Shown here piece after piece: positions 16,910-24,987 of a stretch of DNA of 64,000 nucleotides. Below the pieces are notes generated by a model. That model made no database searches and had not been told where the DNA came from. It saw nothing but the letters and a program-made list of their open reading frames with translations. Made by a program: the position numbers and the translations under genes. Origin of the DNA: Ferrovibrio terrae (GTDB taxonomy: Bacteria; Pseudomonadota; Alphaproteobacteria; Ferrovibrionales; Ferrovibrionaceae); NCBI RefSeq assembly GCF_007197755.1, contig NZ_CP041636.1, positions 3,198,001-3,262,000 on the forward strand, read 5' to 3'. Every line of letters starts with the position of its first letter. The stretch's first letter is position 1.

Positions 16910-17902
16910 ATGCTCGGTTACATTGTCGGACGACTGGCGCAGGCGCTGGCGGTCATGCTGGCTGTCGCTCTGGTGGCCTTTATGCTTTTCAATTACGTCG
17001 GCGATCCGATCAACAACATGGTTGGTCAGGACGCCACGACCACGGATCGTGCGGAGTTGCGCGAGCAGCTCGGCCTCAACGATCCTGCGCCCTTGCAGTT
17101 TGCCCGTTTCCTCGGCAATGCGGCGCAGGGCAATTTCGGCCTGTCGTATCGCCTGAAGCGGCCAGTTTCAGTGCTGATCCAGGAGCGTGTGCCGGCCACG
17201 CTGGAACTGGTCTTTCTCTCGGCCCTGGTGGCGCTGGTTGTCGGCATGCCGCTCGGTGTCTATACGGCGCTCCGCCGCGACAGCTGGCTCAGCCGCGTGA
17301 TCCTGACGTCCAGTCTAGTCGGTGTGTCGCTGCCCACCTTCGTGATCGGTATCGGCCTGATTTATCTCTTCTCGGTGCAGTTCGATTGGCTGCCCAGTTT
17401 CGGCCGCGGCCAGGTCACGCATCTTGGCTGGTGGAGCACCGGTTTCCTCACCAAGTCGGGCTGGGCCGCCATCATCATGCCGGCCATCACGCTCAGCCTG
17501 TACCAGCTGACGCTGGTGCTGCGTCTGGTGCGCACAGAAATGATGGAAGTGCTGCGCACCGACTATGTCAAATTCGCCCGCGCGCGGGGCCTGAGCAACC
17601 GCATCGTGCATTTCCATCATGCGCTGAAGAACACCATGATGCCGGTGATCACCATTATAGGTTTGCAGGTCGGTGGCCTGATCGCATTTTCCATCGTCAC
17701 CGAGACGGTGTTCCAGTGGCCTGGCATGGGTCTGCTGTTCATCCAGGCGGTCGGTTTCGCCGATATCCCGGTGATGGCGGCTTACCTCGTGCTGGTCGGC
17801 GCCATGTTCGTGGTGCTGAACCTGATGGTCGACCTGGCCTATTTCGTGATCGATCCGCGGTTGCGCATGGATCGTGGCAAGGCGGCGGGGAAGGCGACAT
17901 GA
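16910..17902 (+). CDS. Dipeptide-type ABC transporter permease, DppB family
   Basis: 330 residues with six transmembrane helices. The N-terminal helix is followed by the periplasmic segment holding GQDATTTDRAELREQLGLNDP, typical of DppB/OppB. The cytoplasmic EAA loop that meets the ATPase reads VKFARARGLSNRIVHFHHALKNTMMPV near 222-248. It forms the channel with the DppC-type partner, whose ATG overlaps its TGA by four bases. The ATG at 16910 follows the terminator by 15 bases without an obvious strong ribosome binding site. Confidence 0.92.
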   Translation: MLGYIVGRLAQALAVMLAVALVAFMLFNYVGDPINNMVGQDATTTDRAELREQLGLNDPAPLQFARFLGNAAQGNFGLSYRLKRPVSVLIQERVPATLELVFLSALVALVVGMPLGVYTALRRDSWLSRVILTSSLVGVSLPTFVIGIGLIYLFSVQFDWLPSFGRGQVTHLGWWSTGFLTKSGWAAIIMPAITLSLYQLTLVLRLVRTEMMEVLRTDYVKFARARGLSNRIVHFHHALKNTMMPVITIIGLQVGGLIAFSIVTETVFQWPGMGLLFIQAVGFADIPVMAAYLVLVGAMFVVLNLMVDLAYFVIDPRLRMDRGKAAGKAT

Positions 17903-18825
17903 GCTTTTCTTTTGGCGCCATCCTGCGCAGCTGGGTCGACAGCGACCTGGCCTACAGCTTCCGCCGTTCCCCGGCCGTCGTGGTTTCAGCCGTGGTGGCG
18001 CTGACGATCATTCTCGCCGCGGTGCTGGCGCCGCTGGTCTCGCCGTTTAATCCGTTCAACCCGGCCGCCGTCAAGTTGATGGATGCCTTCACGCCGCCGG
18101 CCTGGACGGACGAGGGCCAGCTGACCTATCTGCTCGGCACAGACGATCAGGGCCGTGATCTTTTCTCGACCCTGCTGTATGGCAGCCGGATCTCGCTGCT
18201 GGTCGGCTTCTCGGCCATCGCTTTCGCAGCCGTCTTCGGCACGCTGATTGGCGTGCTCTGCGGATATCGCGGCGGCTGGCTCGATATCGCCGTCATGCGC
18301 GTCGCCGATGTGCAGCTGACCATCCCAAATATCCTGATCGCGCTCACCATCGACGGTATCGCCCGCACAGCTCTGCCGCGTGAGTTGCACAACGAGATCG
18401 CCATCTTCGTACTGATCTTTGCGATCGGGATCGCGGACTGGCCGCAATTCGCCCGCGTCGCCCGTTCAGCGGCGCTGGTGGAGCGACACAAGGATTATGT
18501 TTCGGCCGCCCGCGTGATCGGCCAGCCGTCCTGGGTGATCGTGCTGCGCCATGTGCTGCCCAATACGCTGGGGCCGGTGCTGGTGCTGGCCACTGTCGGC
18601 CTGGCACTGGCGGTGCTGGCGGAAGCAACGCTGAGCTTCCTCGGTGTCGGTGTGCCGCCCACGCAGCCTTCGCTGGGCACACTGATCCGTGTTGGGCAGA
18701 GCTTCCTGTTCAGTGGCGAATGGTGGATCACCTTCTTCCCGGCACTGACGCTGGTACTGCTGGTGCTGGCGGTAAATGTGCTCGGTGACTGGCTGCGTGA
18801 CGCCCTGAATCCCAAGCTGCGCTGA
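17899..18825 (+). CDS. Dipeptide-type ABC transporter permease, DppC family
   Basis: 308 residues. The start at 17899 overlaps the DppB-type stop (ATGA), so the two are translationally coupled; a much longer reading from 17386 lies in another frame over the DppB-type gene and is not real. Features: cytoplasmic N-terminus, first helix at about 25-48, the conserved LGTDDQGRDLFSTLLYGSRISL stretch near residue 80-100, and the EAA loop DYVSAARVIGQPSWVIVLRHVLPNTLGP. It is the last gene of the three-gene transporter; the neighbour beyond it is convergent. Energy must come from DppD/DppF-type ATPases elsewhere, for example those at 56-58 kb. Confidence 0.92.
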   Translation: MSFSFGAILRSWVDSDLAYSFRRSPAVVVSAVVALTIILAAVLAPLVSPFNPFNPAAVKLMDAFTPPAWTDEGQLTYLLGTDDQGRDLFSTLLYGSRISLLVGFSAIAFAAVFGTLIGVLCGYRGGWLDIAVMRVADVQLTIPNILIALTIDGIARTALPRELHNEIAIFVLIFAIGIADWPQFARVARSAALVERHKDYVSAARVIGQPSWVIVLRHVLPNTLGPVLVLATVGLALAVLAEATLSFLGVGVPPTQPSLGTLIRVGQSFLFSGEWWITFFPALTLVLLVLAVNVLGDWLRDALNPKLR

Positions 18826-18831
18826 AGCGGG

Positions 18832-19494
18832 CTAATTCAGCTTCTTTGCCTTGCGCTGCCAGTAGTCGCGCTTGGTCGCATCCGGCGGCATGCCCGGACG
18901 GCCGTCGGCGTAGAAGCGGACCAGATCCTGGATCGCGGCCGCATAGCCAGCTTTGGCTGACCGTTCGAGCCAGCGCAACTCCTCTGCGGGATCGACCTTG
19001 ATGTCTTCGCCGCTGTTGTAGCGGACGGCGAGGATATAGGCTTCGGCAGGATCGCCGAGTTCGGCGGCTTTCCGCCCGGCACGGTTCGCATCGGGCCTGT
19101 TCTTCATGTAGCGGTAGCAGTCGGCCAGAAGCGTCCAGGCCTTCAGGTGGCCGGGCTCGGCCGCGACGATCAGTTCCAGTTCCTGTGCTGCCTTGGGGTA
19201 TTCGTTGATCAGCGCGGCGAAACCAGCATAGCGATAGCGATGTTCCGTTGCGCCGTTCGAGGTGATGACGGCCTCGCGCAGGGCCTTCAGCCCCTGGTTA
19301 TACAGCCCGCTGGCGAAATAGGCCTGGCCGAGCAGGGCATGCAGGTCAGGATCGCGCGGCGTGACGGCGATGGCCTTCTGGCAGGCCTGGACCTGTCCGC
19401 GCTGCGCCTCTTCGCGGCAGAGCGCGGTATAATCCTGTGCCGCCGCCGACAGGGTGAGCAGCGACAGAATGAGGCCGAGATGCCAGGACTTCAA
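18832..19494 (-). CDS. Secreted TPR/Sel1-repeat protein
   Basis: 220 residues. A signal peptide (residues 1-19, ending SAAA) is followed by helical repeats: TPR-like units from about 45 to 130 (DPDLHALLGQAYFASGLYNQGLKAL) and a Sel1-like unit at 165-205 (EELRWLERSAKAGYAAAIQDLVRFYADGR). It is therefore a periplasmic protein-interaction scaffold with no catalytic signature. It converges with the ABC permease gene, with six bases between the stops, and lies just downstream of a HIT-family gene on the same strand (11-base gap), so the two may share a transcript. Confidence 0.8.
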   Translation of the reverse strand: MKSWHLGLILSLLTLSAAAQDYTALCREEAQRGQVQACQKAIAVTPRDPDLHALLGQAYFASGLYNQGLKALREAVITSNGATEHRYRYAGFAALINEYPKAAQELELIVAAEPGHLKAWTLLADCYRYMKNRPDANRAGRKAAELGDPAEAYILAVRYNSGEDIKVDPAEELRWLERSAKAGYAAAIQDLVRFYADGRPGMPPDATKRDYWQRKAKKLN

Positions 19495-19505
19495 AGCAGC
19501 CCCCG

Positions 19506-19934
19506 TTACAGCCGAGCCTTGATATCGGCAGCCTGTTTGGCAATGGCTTCGTGATCGCCCGGCGACAGGCTCCAGTTCAGCTTGGCATTGTCGCCCAGCC
19601 GGCGCGGCAGCACATGCACATGATAATGCTGCACCGATTGGGCGGCGCCCGGGCCGTTGGCCTGCACGATATTGACGCCGTCATTCGGCACGCAATCGAC
19701 AACCGCGGTGGCGATTTTCTTTGCCGTGCGGGCGACCGCGGCGACGCTGTCGTCGCTTGCTTCATGCAGGTTGGCGTAATGCCCCTTGCTCAGCACCAGT
19801 GCATGGCCGTGGTTGAAGGGATTTATATCCATGATGGCAAAGCTGAGATCGTCTTCGTAGAGCTTGAAGCTCGGTGCGTCGCCCTTGACGATCTTGCAGA
19901 AGATGCAGCCGTCGTGCTGCGGTAATCCCGCCAT
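19506..19934 (-). CDS. HIT family protein (histidine triad hydrolase)
   Basis: 142 residues. The signature is QHYHVHVLPRR near residue 107, the H-x-H-x-H triad whose middle histidine takes the nucleotide. CIFCKIVKGDAPS at 10-22 is the standard HIT N-terminus with a Cys pair, and FNHGHALVLSKGHYANL precedes the triad. HIT proteins hydrolyse nucleoside phosphoramidates or dinucleoside polyphosphates in the cytoplasm; the exact substrate is not readable. It heads a probable two-gene unit with the Sel1-repeat protein. Confidence 0.92.
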   Translation of the reverse strand: MAGLPQHDGCIFCKIVKGDAPSFKLYEDDLSFAIMDINPFNHGHALVLSKGHYANLHEASDDSVAAVARTAKKIATAVVDCVPNDGVNIVQANGPGAAQSVQHYHVHVLPRRLGDNAKLNWSLSPGDHEAIAKQAADIKARL

Positions 19935-20004
19935 GTCAGTTCCCTCCCCAGCAAGCCCGATGTTACCCCGGGTCCCTAATATACTCTTGCGTAATGGGGA
20001 TAGA

Positions 20005-21192
20005 CTATTCGCTTTCTTCGGTCGGCGTCACCTGACGAAAGGGTGAATGCTGGTCGAGCGCGGCGATCATGCCGGCCATATGGGCGCGCTCTTCCTTCAA
20101 AAACCGCGCAACCGCCTGCTGGAAGGCCGGCTCGGCAAGCCAGTGAACGGAATAGATCGGCACGGGGAGGTAGCCGCGCGCCAGCTTGTGCTCGCCCTGG
20201 GCGCCGGCCTCGACCCGGCTCAGGCCGTGGCGGATGGCATAGTCGATCGCCTGATAGTAACAGCACTCGAAATGCAGGAACGGATGCTGTTCGATGCAGC
20301 CCCAGTTGCGGCCATACAGCGTGTCGCTGCCCAGCATGTTCCAGGCGCCGGCGATCCAGCGGCCCTCGCGCTGTGCCATCACCAGAACCACGCGATCCGC
20401 CATCGTCTCCTGCAGGCGGCGGAAGAAGTTGCGGTTCAGATAGGGCTGGCCCCATTTGCGGCTGCCGGTATCGATGTAGAACTCGAAGAACGCATCCCAG
20501 TGCTCGTGCGTGAGAGCATCACCCTGAAAGGTGTGGATTTCGATACCACGTTCGATGGCTTCGCGGCGCTCCTTGCGGATCGCCTTGCGTTTGCGCGAGG
20601 CCAACTGCGTCAGAAAAGCCTCGAAATCCGCATAGCCGTCGTTCTGCCAGTGGAACTGCTCGCCGATGCGCAGCAGCATGTCGTGGCCCTGCGCCCAGTT
20701 CGCTTCGGTTTCACCCAGGAAGTTTACATGCAGCGAGGACAGCCCGTACTGGCGGGCGATTTCACGTGCGGCCTGCAGCAGTGCCGCCGCCACGGTGTCG
20801 AAGTCAGCGTCCGGTGCGACCAGGAAGCGCCGTCCGGTGACCGGCGAGAAAGGCACGGCTGACAGCATTTTGGGATAATACTGCCCGCCGGCGCGGGCAT
20901 AGGCATCGGCCCAGCCGTGGTCGAAGATGTATTCGCCCTGGCTGTGCCCCTTGATGTAGAGCGGCAGGACGCCGATCATCTCGCCGGCGCTGTTCTCAGC
21001 CACCAGATGCGTCGGCTGCCAGCCCGTGCGCGGCGTGACGCAGCGCGACTGTTCGAGGGCATCGAGGAAGGCATGGGCGAGGAAAGGGTTATCGCTGCCG
21101 GCGCAGCGGTCCCAGTCGGCGGCCGGCAGGTCGGCAACCTGCGTCAGCGCCCGGATGGTGATTTTACTTGCTGCGTCGCGGCGTGCGGTCAT
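20005..21192 (-). CDS. GNAT-fold protein of the DUF482 / FemAB-like group
   Basis: 395 residues, soluble, no signal peptide. It has NPFLAHAFLDALEQS near 35 and, in the C-terminal half, a long positively charged helix (SRKRKAIRKERREAIERG near 201-218) followed by the acyltransferase-like core SRVEAGAQGEHKLARGYLPV. This is the pattern of DUF482 proteins (often annotated peptidoglycan biosynthesis/GNAT N-acetyltransferase), relatives of FemAB enzymes that transfer aminoacyl groups from tRNA. Its actual substrate is unknown. The start overlaps the stop of the upstream GDPD gene by four bases, showing co-translation. Confidence 0.85.
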   Translation of the reverse strand: MTARRDAASKITIRALTQVADLPAADWDRCAGSDNPFLAHAFLDALEQSRCVTPRTGWQPTHLVAENSAGEMIGVLPLYIKGHSQGEYIFDHGWADAYARAGGQYYPKMLSAVPFSPVTGRRFLVAPDADFDTVAAALLQAAREIARQYGLSSLHVNFLGETEANWAQGHDMLLRIGEQFHWQNDGYADFEAFLTQLASRKRKAIRKERREAIERGIEIHTFQGDALTHEHWDAFFEFYIDTGSRKWGQPYLNRNFFRRLQETMADRVVLVMAQREGRWIAGAWNMLGSDTLYGRNWGCIEQHPFLHFECCYYQAIDYAIRHGLSRVEAGAQGEHKLARGYLPVPIYSVHWLAEPAFQQAVARFLKEERAHMAGMIAALDQHSPFRQVTPTEESE

Positions 21193-21947
21193 ACAGCCGT
21201 GGTCGACAGATCCTCGAAGATCACATTGTCGGCATGTGCCGCGGCGCGGGCACGCTCGCCGGGCGTGCGTACGGTCCAGCTCAGGAGAGGCAGGCCGCGC
21301 CGGCGCGCTGCCGCGGTGATCTCGGAGGGCAGGTCACGCACGTCATAGGCGAGGAAATCGGGATTGCCGTAGCCGGTCATCAGGGCCCGCTTCAGTTGAA
21401 GTCTGGTAAACCAGTTAAGGCCCTTGGTCATATTGGCAAGGTCGGTCGCGATCTGGCCGCGGATGATCTGCGGTGCGTTCTTCTCAAACCACTTCACGGT
21501 ACGCGGATTGAACGACTGGATCACGAAGGGGCCGGGATAATGCTGCAGCATGCGGGCCACGCTGCTTTCCAGCGGACCGACGGGCTCGCCCTTGTCCTTC
21601 TTGATCTCCACCACCAGCGGCACGGCGCCCTGCACCAGATCGAGCAGGTCGCGGAAGCTCGGCACGGTTTCTTCGGTGCCCAGCAGCCTGAGCGGTTTGA
21701 GATCGGCCAGCGGCATCTGGCAGACGATGCCATCCCGACCGCACAGCCGGGTCAGGTCGGGATCGTGGAACACCACCACCTGCTTGTCGCCGGTGATGCG
21801 CACATCGGTTTCGATGGCGTAGCCGGCTTCCATCGCCTTGCGGAAGGCGAGCAGCGAATTCTCCGGCACGCCTTTGGCGATGTCATGCAGGCCGCGATGC
21901 GCCACCGGCGTTTTGGTCAACCATTTCGGGATGTCGAGACGCGGCAT
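21189..21947 (-). CDS. Glycerophosphodiester phosphodiesterase, cytoplasmic
   Basis: 252 residues with no signal peptide. The metal and phosphate site is intact: AHRGLHD at 16-22, PENSLLAF, then YAIETDVRITGD and VVFHDPDLTRLCG, giving the HRG, ENS, ExD and HD motifs of the GDPD TIM barrel. VEIKKD and LLSWTVR complete the active site. It hydrolyses glycerophosphodiesters to glycerol-3-phosphate and an alcohol, so it could recycle phospholipid head groups inside the cell. It sits in a leftward run after two RidA genes (9-base gap) and overlaps the DUF482 gene. A second, exported GDPD lies at 32.5-33.5 kb. Confidence 0.93.
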   Translation of the reverse strand: MPRLDIPKWLTKTPVAHRGLHDIAKGVPENSLLAFRKAMEAGYAIETDVRITGDKQVVVFHDPDLTRLCGRDGIVCQMPLADLKPLRLLGTEETVPSFRDLLDLVQGAVPLVVEIKKDKGEPVGPLESSVARMLQHYPGPFVIQSFNPRTVKWFEKNAPQIIRGQIATDLANMTKGLNWFTRLQLKRALMTGYGNPDFLAYDVRDLPSEITAAARRRGLPLLSWTVRTPGERARAAAHADNVIFEDLSTTAV

Positions 21948-21956
21948 GTTGAACTC

Positions 21957-22436
21957 TCAATGCAGCAGGAAAACGCTATCGGCCTCGAAGGCGATATTCA
22001 TGGGAAGGGACGGAGCGGTGGTGGTCGAGCGCGCAGGCCGGTCAGCCTGGCCGAACACCTCGGTCAGCAGGTCGGTGGCGCCATTTGCAACCTTCTGCGC
22101 ATCCATGTAATCCGCCGTGGTGTTGACTAGGCACAACAGCTTCACGCAACGCGCGATACGATCCAGGTCGCCATCGCAGGCGACCTGCATATGAGCGAGC
22201 AGGTTGAGGGCCGTCAGTCGCGCGGCGGCATAGCCGTCCTCGAAGCTGATGTCGTGCCCGACTTTGCCGGCATGGCGGATCTCCTTGCCCCAGGTCGGGC
22301 CGACGCCGGCGACATGCACCAGCTTGCCGACCGTGACAAAGCCGATATAGGTCGCCACCGGCAGCGGAGCCGGGGGCAATACCAGGCCCAGCTCCTTCAG
22401 GCGTGCGGCAACCTTACCGCTTCTTGGGCCGGCCAT
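21957..22436 (-). CDS. RidA family protein, first of a tandem pair by position
   Basis: 159 residues of the YjgF/YER057c/UK114 (RidA) fold: VGKLVHVAGVGPTW, YAAARLTALNLLAHMQVACDGDLDRIARCVKLLC and, near the end, the arginine in ADRPARSTTTAPSLP where RidA enzymes carry the residue that holds the carboxylate of the imine substrate. RidA proteins hydrolyse reactive enamines/imines from PLP enzymes. This copy has a longer N-terminal extension and a less canonical C-terminus than its neighbour, so the substrate may differ. The neighbouring RidA gene ends five bases upstream on the same strand. Confidence 0.9.
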   Translation of the reverse strand: MAGPRSGKVAARLKELGLVLPPAPLPVATYIGFVTVGKLVHVAGVGPTWGKEIRHAGKVGHDISFEDGYAAARLTALNLLAHMQVACDGDLDRIARCVKLLCLVNTTADYMDAQKVANGATDLLTEVFGQADRPARSTTTAPSLPMNIAFEADSVFLLH

Positions 22437-22441
22437 GGCGA

Positions 22442-22903
22442 TCAGGCGATCTCGAAGATGGCGTCGACTTCAACGCACACGCCGCGCGGCAGAGACACGG
22501 CGCCGACTGCGAAACGCGCATGCTTGCCGGCATCACCGAACACTTCGACCATCAGGTCGGAGGCACCGTTGACCACCTGCGGATGATCGATGAAGTCCGG
22601 CGTGCAGTTGACGAAGCCGCCGACCTTCACACAGCGCTTGACGCGATCGAGGCTGCCGCCGAGCGCTGCGCGCGCCTGTGAGATGATGTTCAGGCCGCAG
22701 AGGCGGGCCGCCTGCTTGCCGGTTTCGATGTCGATGCTGGCGCCGAGCTTGCCGAGATGGCGAAGCTCGCCATTGAAGATGGTGATCTGGCCGGCGACGA
22801 ACAGCAGGTTGCCGGCAATCACGGTGGGCACGTAATTCGCGGCCGGGGTGGCCGGGGTCGGCAGTTCGATCTTGAGGGCGGCGAGGCGGGCGTCGTGGCT
22901 CAT
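22442..22903 (-). CDS. RidA family protein, second copy
   Basis: 153 residues, same fold as the adjacent gene. ITIFNGELRHLGKLGASIDIETGKQAARLCGLNIISQARAALGGSLDRVKRCVKVGGF is the family core, and KHARFAVGAVSLPRGVCVEVDAIFEI holds the Arg and the LPxGVxVE end motif that RidA family enzymes share, so this copy looks catalytically complete. It begins the run RidA-RidA-GDPD-DUF482 on the minus strand. About 110 non-coding bases separate it from the GGDEF gene upstream; they contain a purine-rich AGGAGGGTAAA-like stretch (on the plus strand) and no clear promoter that I can name. Confidence 0.92.
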   Translation of the reverse strand: MSHDARLAALKIELPTPATPAANYVPTVIAGNLLFVAGQITIFNGELRHLGKLGASIDIETGKQAARLCGLNIISQARAALGGSLDRVKRCVKVGGFVNCTPDFIDHPQVVNGASDLMVEVFGDAGKHARFAVGAVSLPRGVCVEVDAIFEIA

Positions 22904-23007
22904 GGTGCGTTATCCTGGCGCGATCCTGGGAGTAAACAGGAGGGTAAATCCTGTCCACCTGTCTAGCCCGGATGGCGCGCTGCTGGCAACGCGTCGGCCC
23001 CTGAGAT

Positions 23008-23024
23008 GACGACTGTCAGTCGTC
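23008..23024. repeat. Palindrome at the end of the GGDEF gene
   Basis: GACGACTG (23008-23015), one base, CAGTCGTC (23017-23024): a perfect 8-1-8 inverted repeat overlapping the stop codon of the GGDEF gene. It could form a hairpin at the mRNA end but has no T-run. Confidence 0.5.
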
Positions 23025-23729
23025 GCGGCGGGCCTGTTTGCGGATGTACATGGCGTGGTCGCAATCGCGCAGCAGGGTCGGCAGATCGGTGCTGCCGTCA
23101 TAGCTGGACAGGCCATAGCTGATACCGACCGGGATCAGGGCGTCGCCAAAGCGCAGCGGCTGCTTTTCCACACGTGTCGCCAGCTCGGACAGTCGGACCT
23201 CGGCCTGGTCCCGGGTCGCACCGGGCATGGCCAGCACGAACTCGTCACCATGCAGGCGGGCGAGGCAATCGGTGGCGCGGGCGGCGGGCTGCAGCCGCAG
23301 GGCGATCTGGCACAGCACTGCATCGCCGGCGGCATGGCCATGGCGGTCGTTGATGGCTTTGAAACGGTCGAGATCGAGGAAGGCGAGCGTGCCGCCATGG
23401 CCGTCGCGGCTGGCGCGGGCCAGGTCGGCGGCCATGAAGCTCTCGAAGGCGCGGCGGTTGGGCAGGCCGGTCAGTTCGTCGGTGGTCGACAGGGCCTCCA
23501 GTTCGGCGATGCGCTGGGCCTGGTCGATCAGGCGCTGCTCGCTTTCGGCGGCGGCGGTCAGGATCTGCTCGACAAGGCTGCGCTTCACCGGATCCGGGTC
23601 ACGGCGCAGCGCCAGGCGCAGGCGCAGCACCAGACTGGCAAAGCCGGTGGAATGGGGCGCGAGATGGGCCTGACCTGCCAGGGCGGACAGGGGCCATTCA
23701 GTCAGCGGGGTGTCGTTTGCAGGCATCAT
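23016..23729 (-). CDS. GGDEF diguanylate cyclase-like protein
   Basis: 237 residues, soluble. The N-terminal 75 residues are unassigned and end in a short coiled coil (AAESEQRLIDQAQRIAELEAL) that would pair two monomers; the GGDEF domain starts at STTDELTGLPNRRAF. The signature is HGDEF (160-164) instead of GGDEF: the first glycine is replaced by histidine, but the metal and catalytic D-E remain. The allosteric product-binding I-site RxxD is present as RATD at 151-154, five residues upstream, the standard spacing. It may make c-di-GMP at reduced rate or act as a c-di-GMP receptor. Single gene; its own leader lies at 23730-23897. Confidence 0.88.
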   Translation of the reverse strand: MMPANDTPLTEWPLSALAGQAHLAPHSTGFASLVLRLRLALRRDPDPVKRSLVEQILTAAAESEQRLIDQAQRIAELEALSTTDELTGLPNRRAFESFMAADLARASRDGHGGTLAFLDLDRFKAINDRHGHAAGDAVLCQIALRLQPAARATDCLARLHGDEFVLAMPGATRDQAEVRLSELATRVEKQPLRFGDALIPVGISYGLSSYDGSTDLPTLLRDCDHAMYIRKQARRDD

Positions 23730-23897
23730 GGTACGGGTTCCTCAGGCCTTACAAAGCAAGGCATGTGCCAGAGGGAAAAGGCCGGAAAACCGCTATTATT
23801 CGTTTTGGAGCCGAGGCAGGTTTTGCCGCCTTCCCAACGACTTACACTTAACAGGATGGCGGGATTACGGCACAGTCTGGTTAAAACGGGTGGCCCG

Positions 23898-24857
23898 CTA
23901 AATTGGATGGGGCACCGGCCGGCCTTGCAGCACGGCGTCGATATTGTCGAGCGCCATGAAGCCCATCCGGTCCCGGGTTTCGATCGTGGCGCTGCCCAGA
24001 TGGGGCAGCAGGTAGGCGTTCGGCAGTTCCAGATAAGCCGGGTTGAGCTGCGGCTCGCCCGCAAAGACGTCCAGACCGGCGGCACGCAGCCGGCCGGCCT
24101 TCAGGGCTGCGATCAGCGCTGCGTCGTCGACCATGTCGCCGCGGGCGGTATTTACCACGATGGCGCCGTCCGGCATGCGGGCGATGGCATCGGCATTCAG
24201 GATATGGCGGGTTTCAGGCGAGGAGGGGGCGTTGATCGACAGGATGTCGCTCACGGCCAGCAGGTCGTCGAGATGCTCGTGGAACACCGCGCCCTGTTCC
24301 TCGGCGGCCGGCAGGCGGCGGCGGTTGTGATAGTGGATCTGCAGGCCGAAGGCGCGGGCCCGCTCCGCTACCGCCCGGCCGATCCGGCCCATGCCGAAAA
24401 TTCCCAGCCGTTTGCCGACGAAATCGACGCCGAGCAGCATGGTCGAGGTCCAACCCTGCCATTCGCCTCGCCGCACCATCTGCTGCGCTTCATAGCCGCG
24501 CCGGGCGGCGCCCAGCATCAGCAGCATGGCAATATTGGCCGTCGCCTCGGTCATGGCGCCCGGTGTGTTCGCCGCCACGATGCCGCGCGCCCGGCAGGCG
24601 GCGACATCCATATGCTCGTAGCCGACAGAGAATGTCGAAATCACCTTGAGCCGTGCCGGCAGGCGTTCGACCAGCGCAGCCGTAATCTTTTCCGAGGTAC
24701 AGATCAGCATCGCATCAGCATCGGCCGCGTGGGCGATCAACTCGTCAGGCGTGTAGATCCGGTCGTCCGGATTGAGACGGGCATCGTAGTCGCGCGCCAC
24801 CCGGGCTTCGACGGCGGGCGGCAGCTTTCGGGTCACGAAAACAATGGATCTGCCCAT
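23898..24857 (-). CDS. D-2-hydroxyacid dehydrogenase (glyoxylate/hydroxypyruvate reductase-like)
   Basis: 319 residues from the ATG at 24857, preferred over one at 24869 because GGGAGG lies four to nine bases before it. Substrate-binding halves flank a Rossmann domain with GIFGMGRIGRAVA. The catalytic triad is complete: Arg in VNTARGD, Glu in GLDVFAGEP and His in LLPHLGSAT. STFSVGYEHMDV is the substrate-carboxylate loop. It should reduce glyoxylate, hydroxypyruvate or another 2-keto acid with NAD(P)H. The gene is divergent from the EipB-like gene; 130 bases separate them. Confidence 0.93.
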   Translation of the reverse strand: MGRSIVFVTRKLPPAVEARVARDYDARLNPDDRIYTPDELIAHAADADAMLICTSEKITAALVERLPARLKVISTFSVGYEHMDVAACRARGIVAANTPGAMTEATANIAMLLMLGAARRGYEAQQMVRRGEWQGWTSTMLLGVDFVGKRLGIFGMGRIGRAVAERARAFGLQIHYHNRRRLPAAEEQGAVFHEHLDDLLAVSDILSINAPSSPETRHILNADAIARMPDGAIVVNTARGDMVDDAALIAALKAGRLRAAGLDVFAGEPQLNPAYLELPNAYLLPHLGSATIETRDRMGFMALDNIDAVLQGRPVPHPI

Positions 24858-24987
24858 GCAACCTCCCATTCTGATTCCATCTGGCCCGATTCCATCTCAC
24901 CAAGGCCGGTCGGTTTCATTTCATCGGCACTGGCGCTATTCTTATCCCCATATGTTGCTACCAGCTACAGACAGGCATGGCCGCAGA

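Noticed and set aside
23730-23897. c-di-GMP riboswitch before the GGDEF gene
   Set aside because: There is a small GGCAGG/GCCGCC hairpin, but none of the conserved GEMM core elements.
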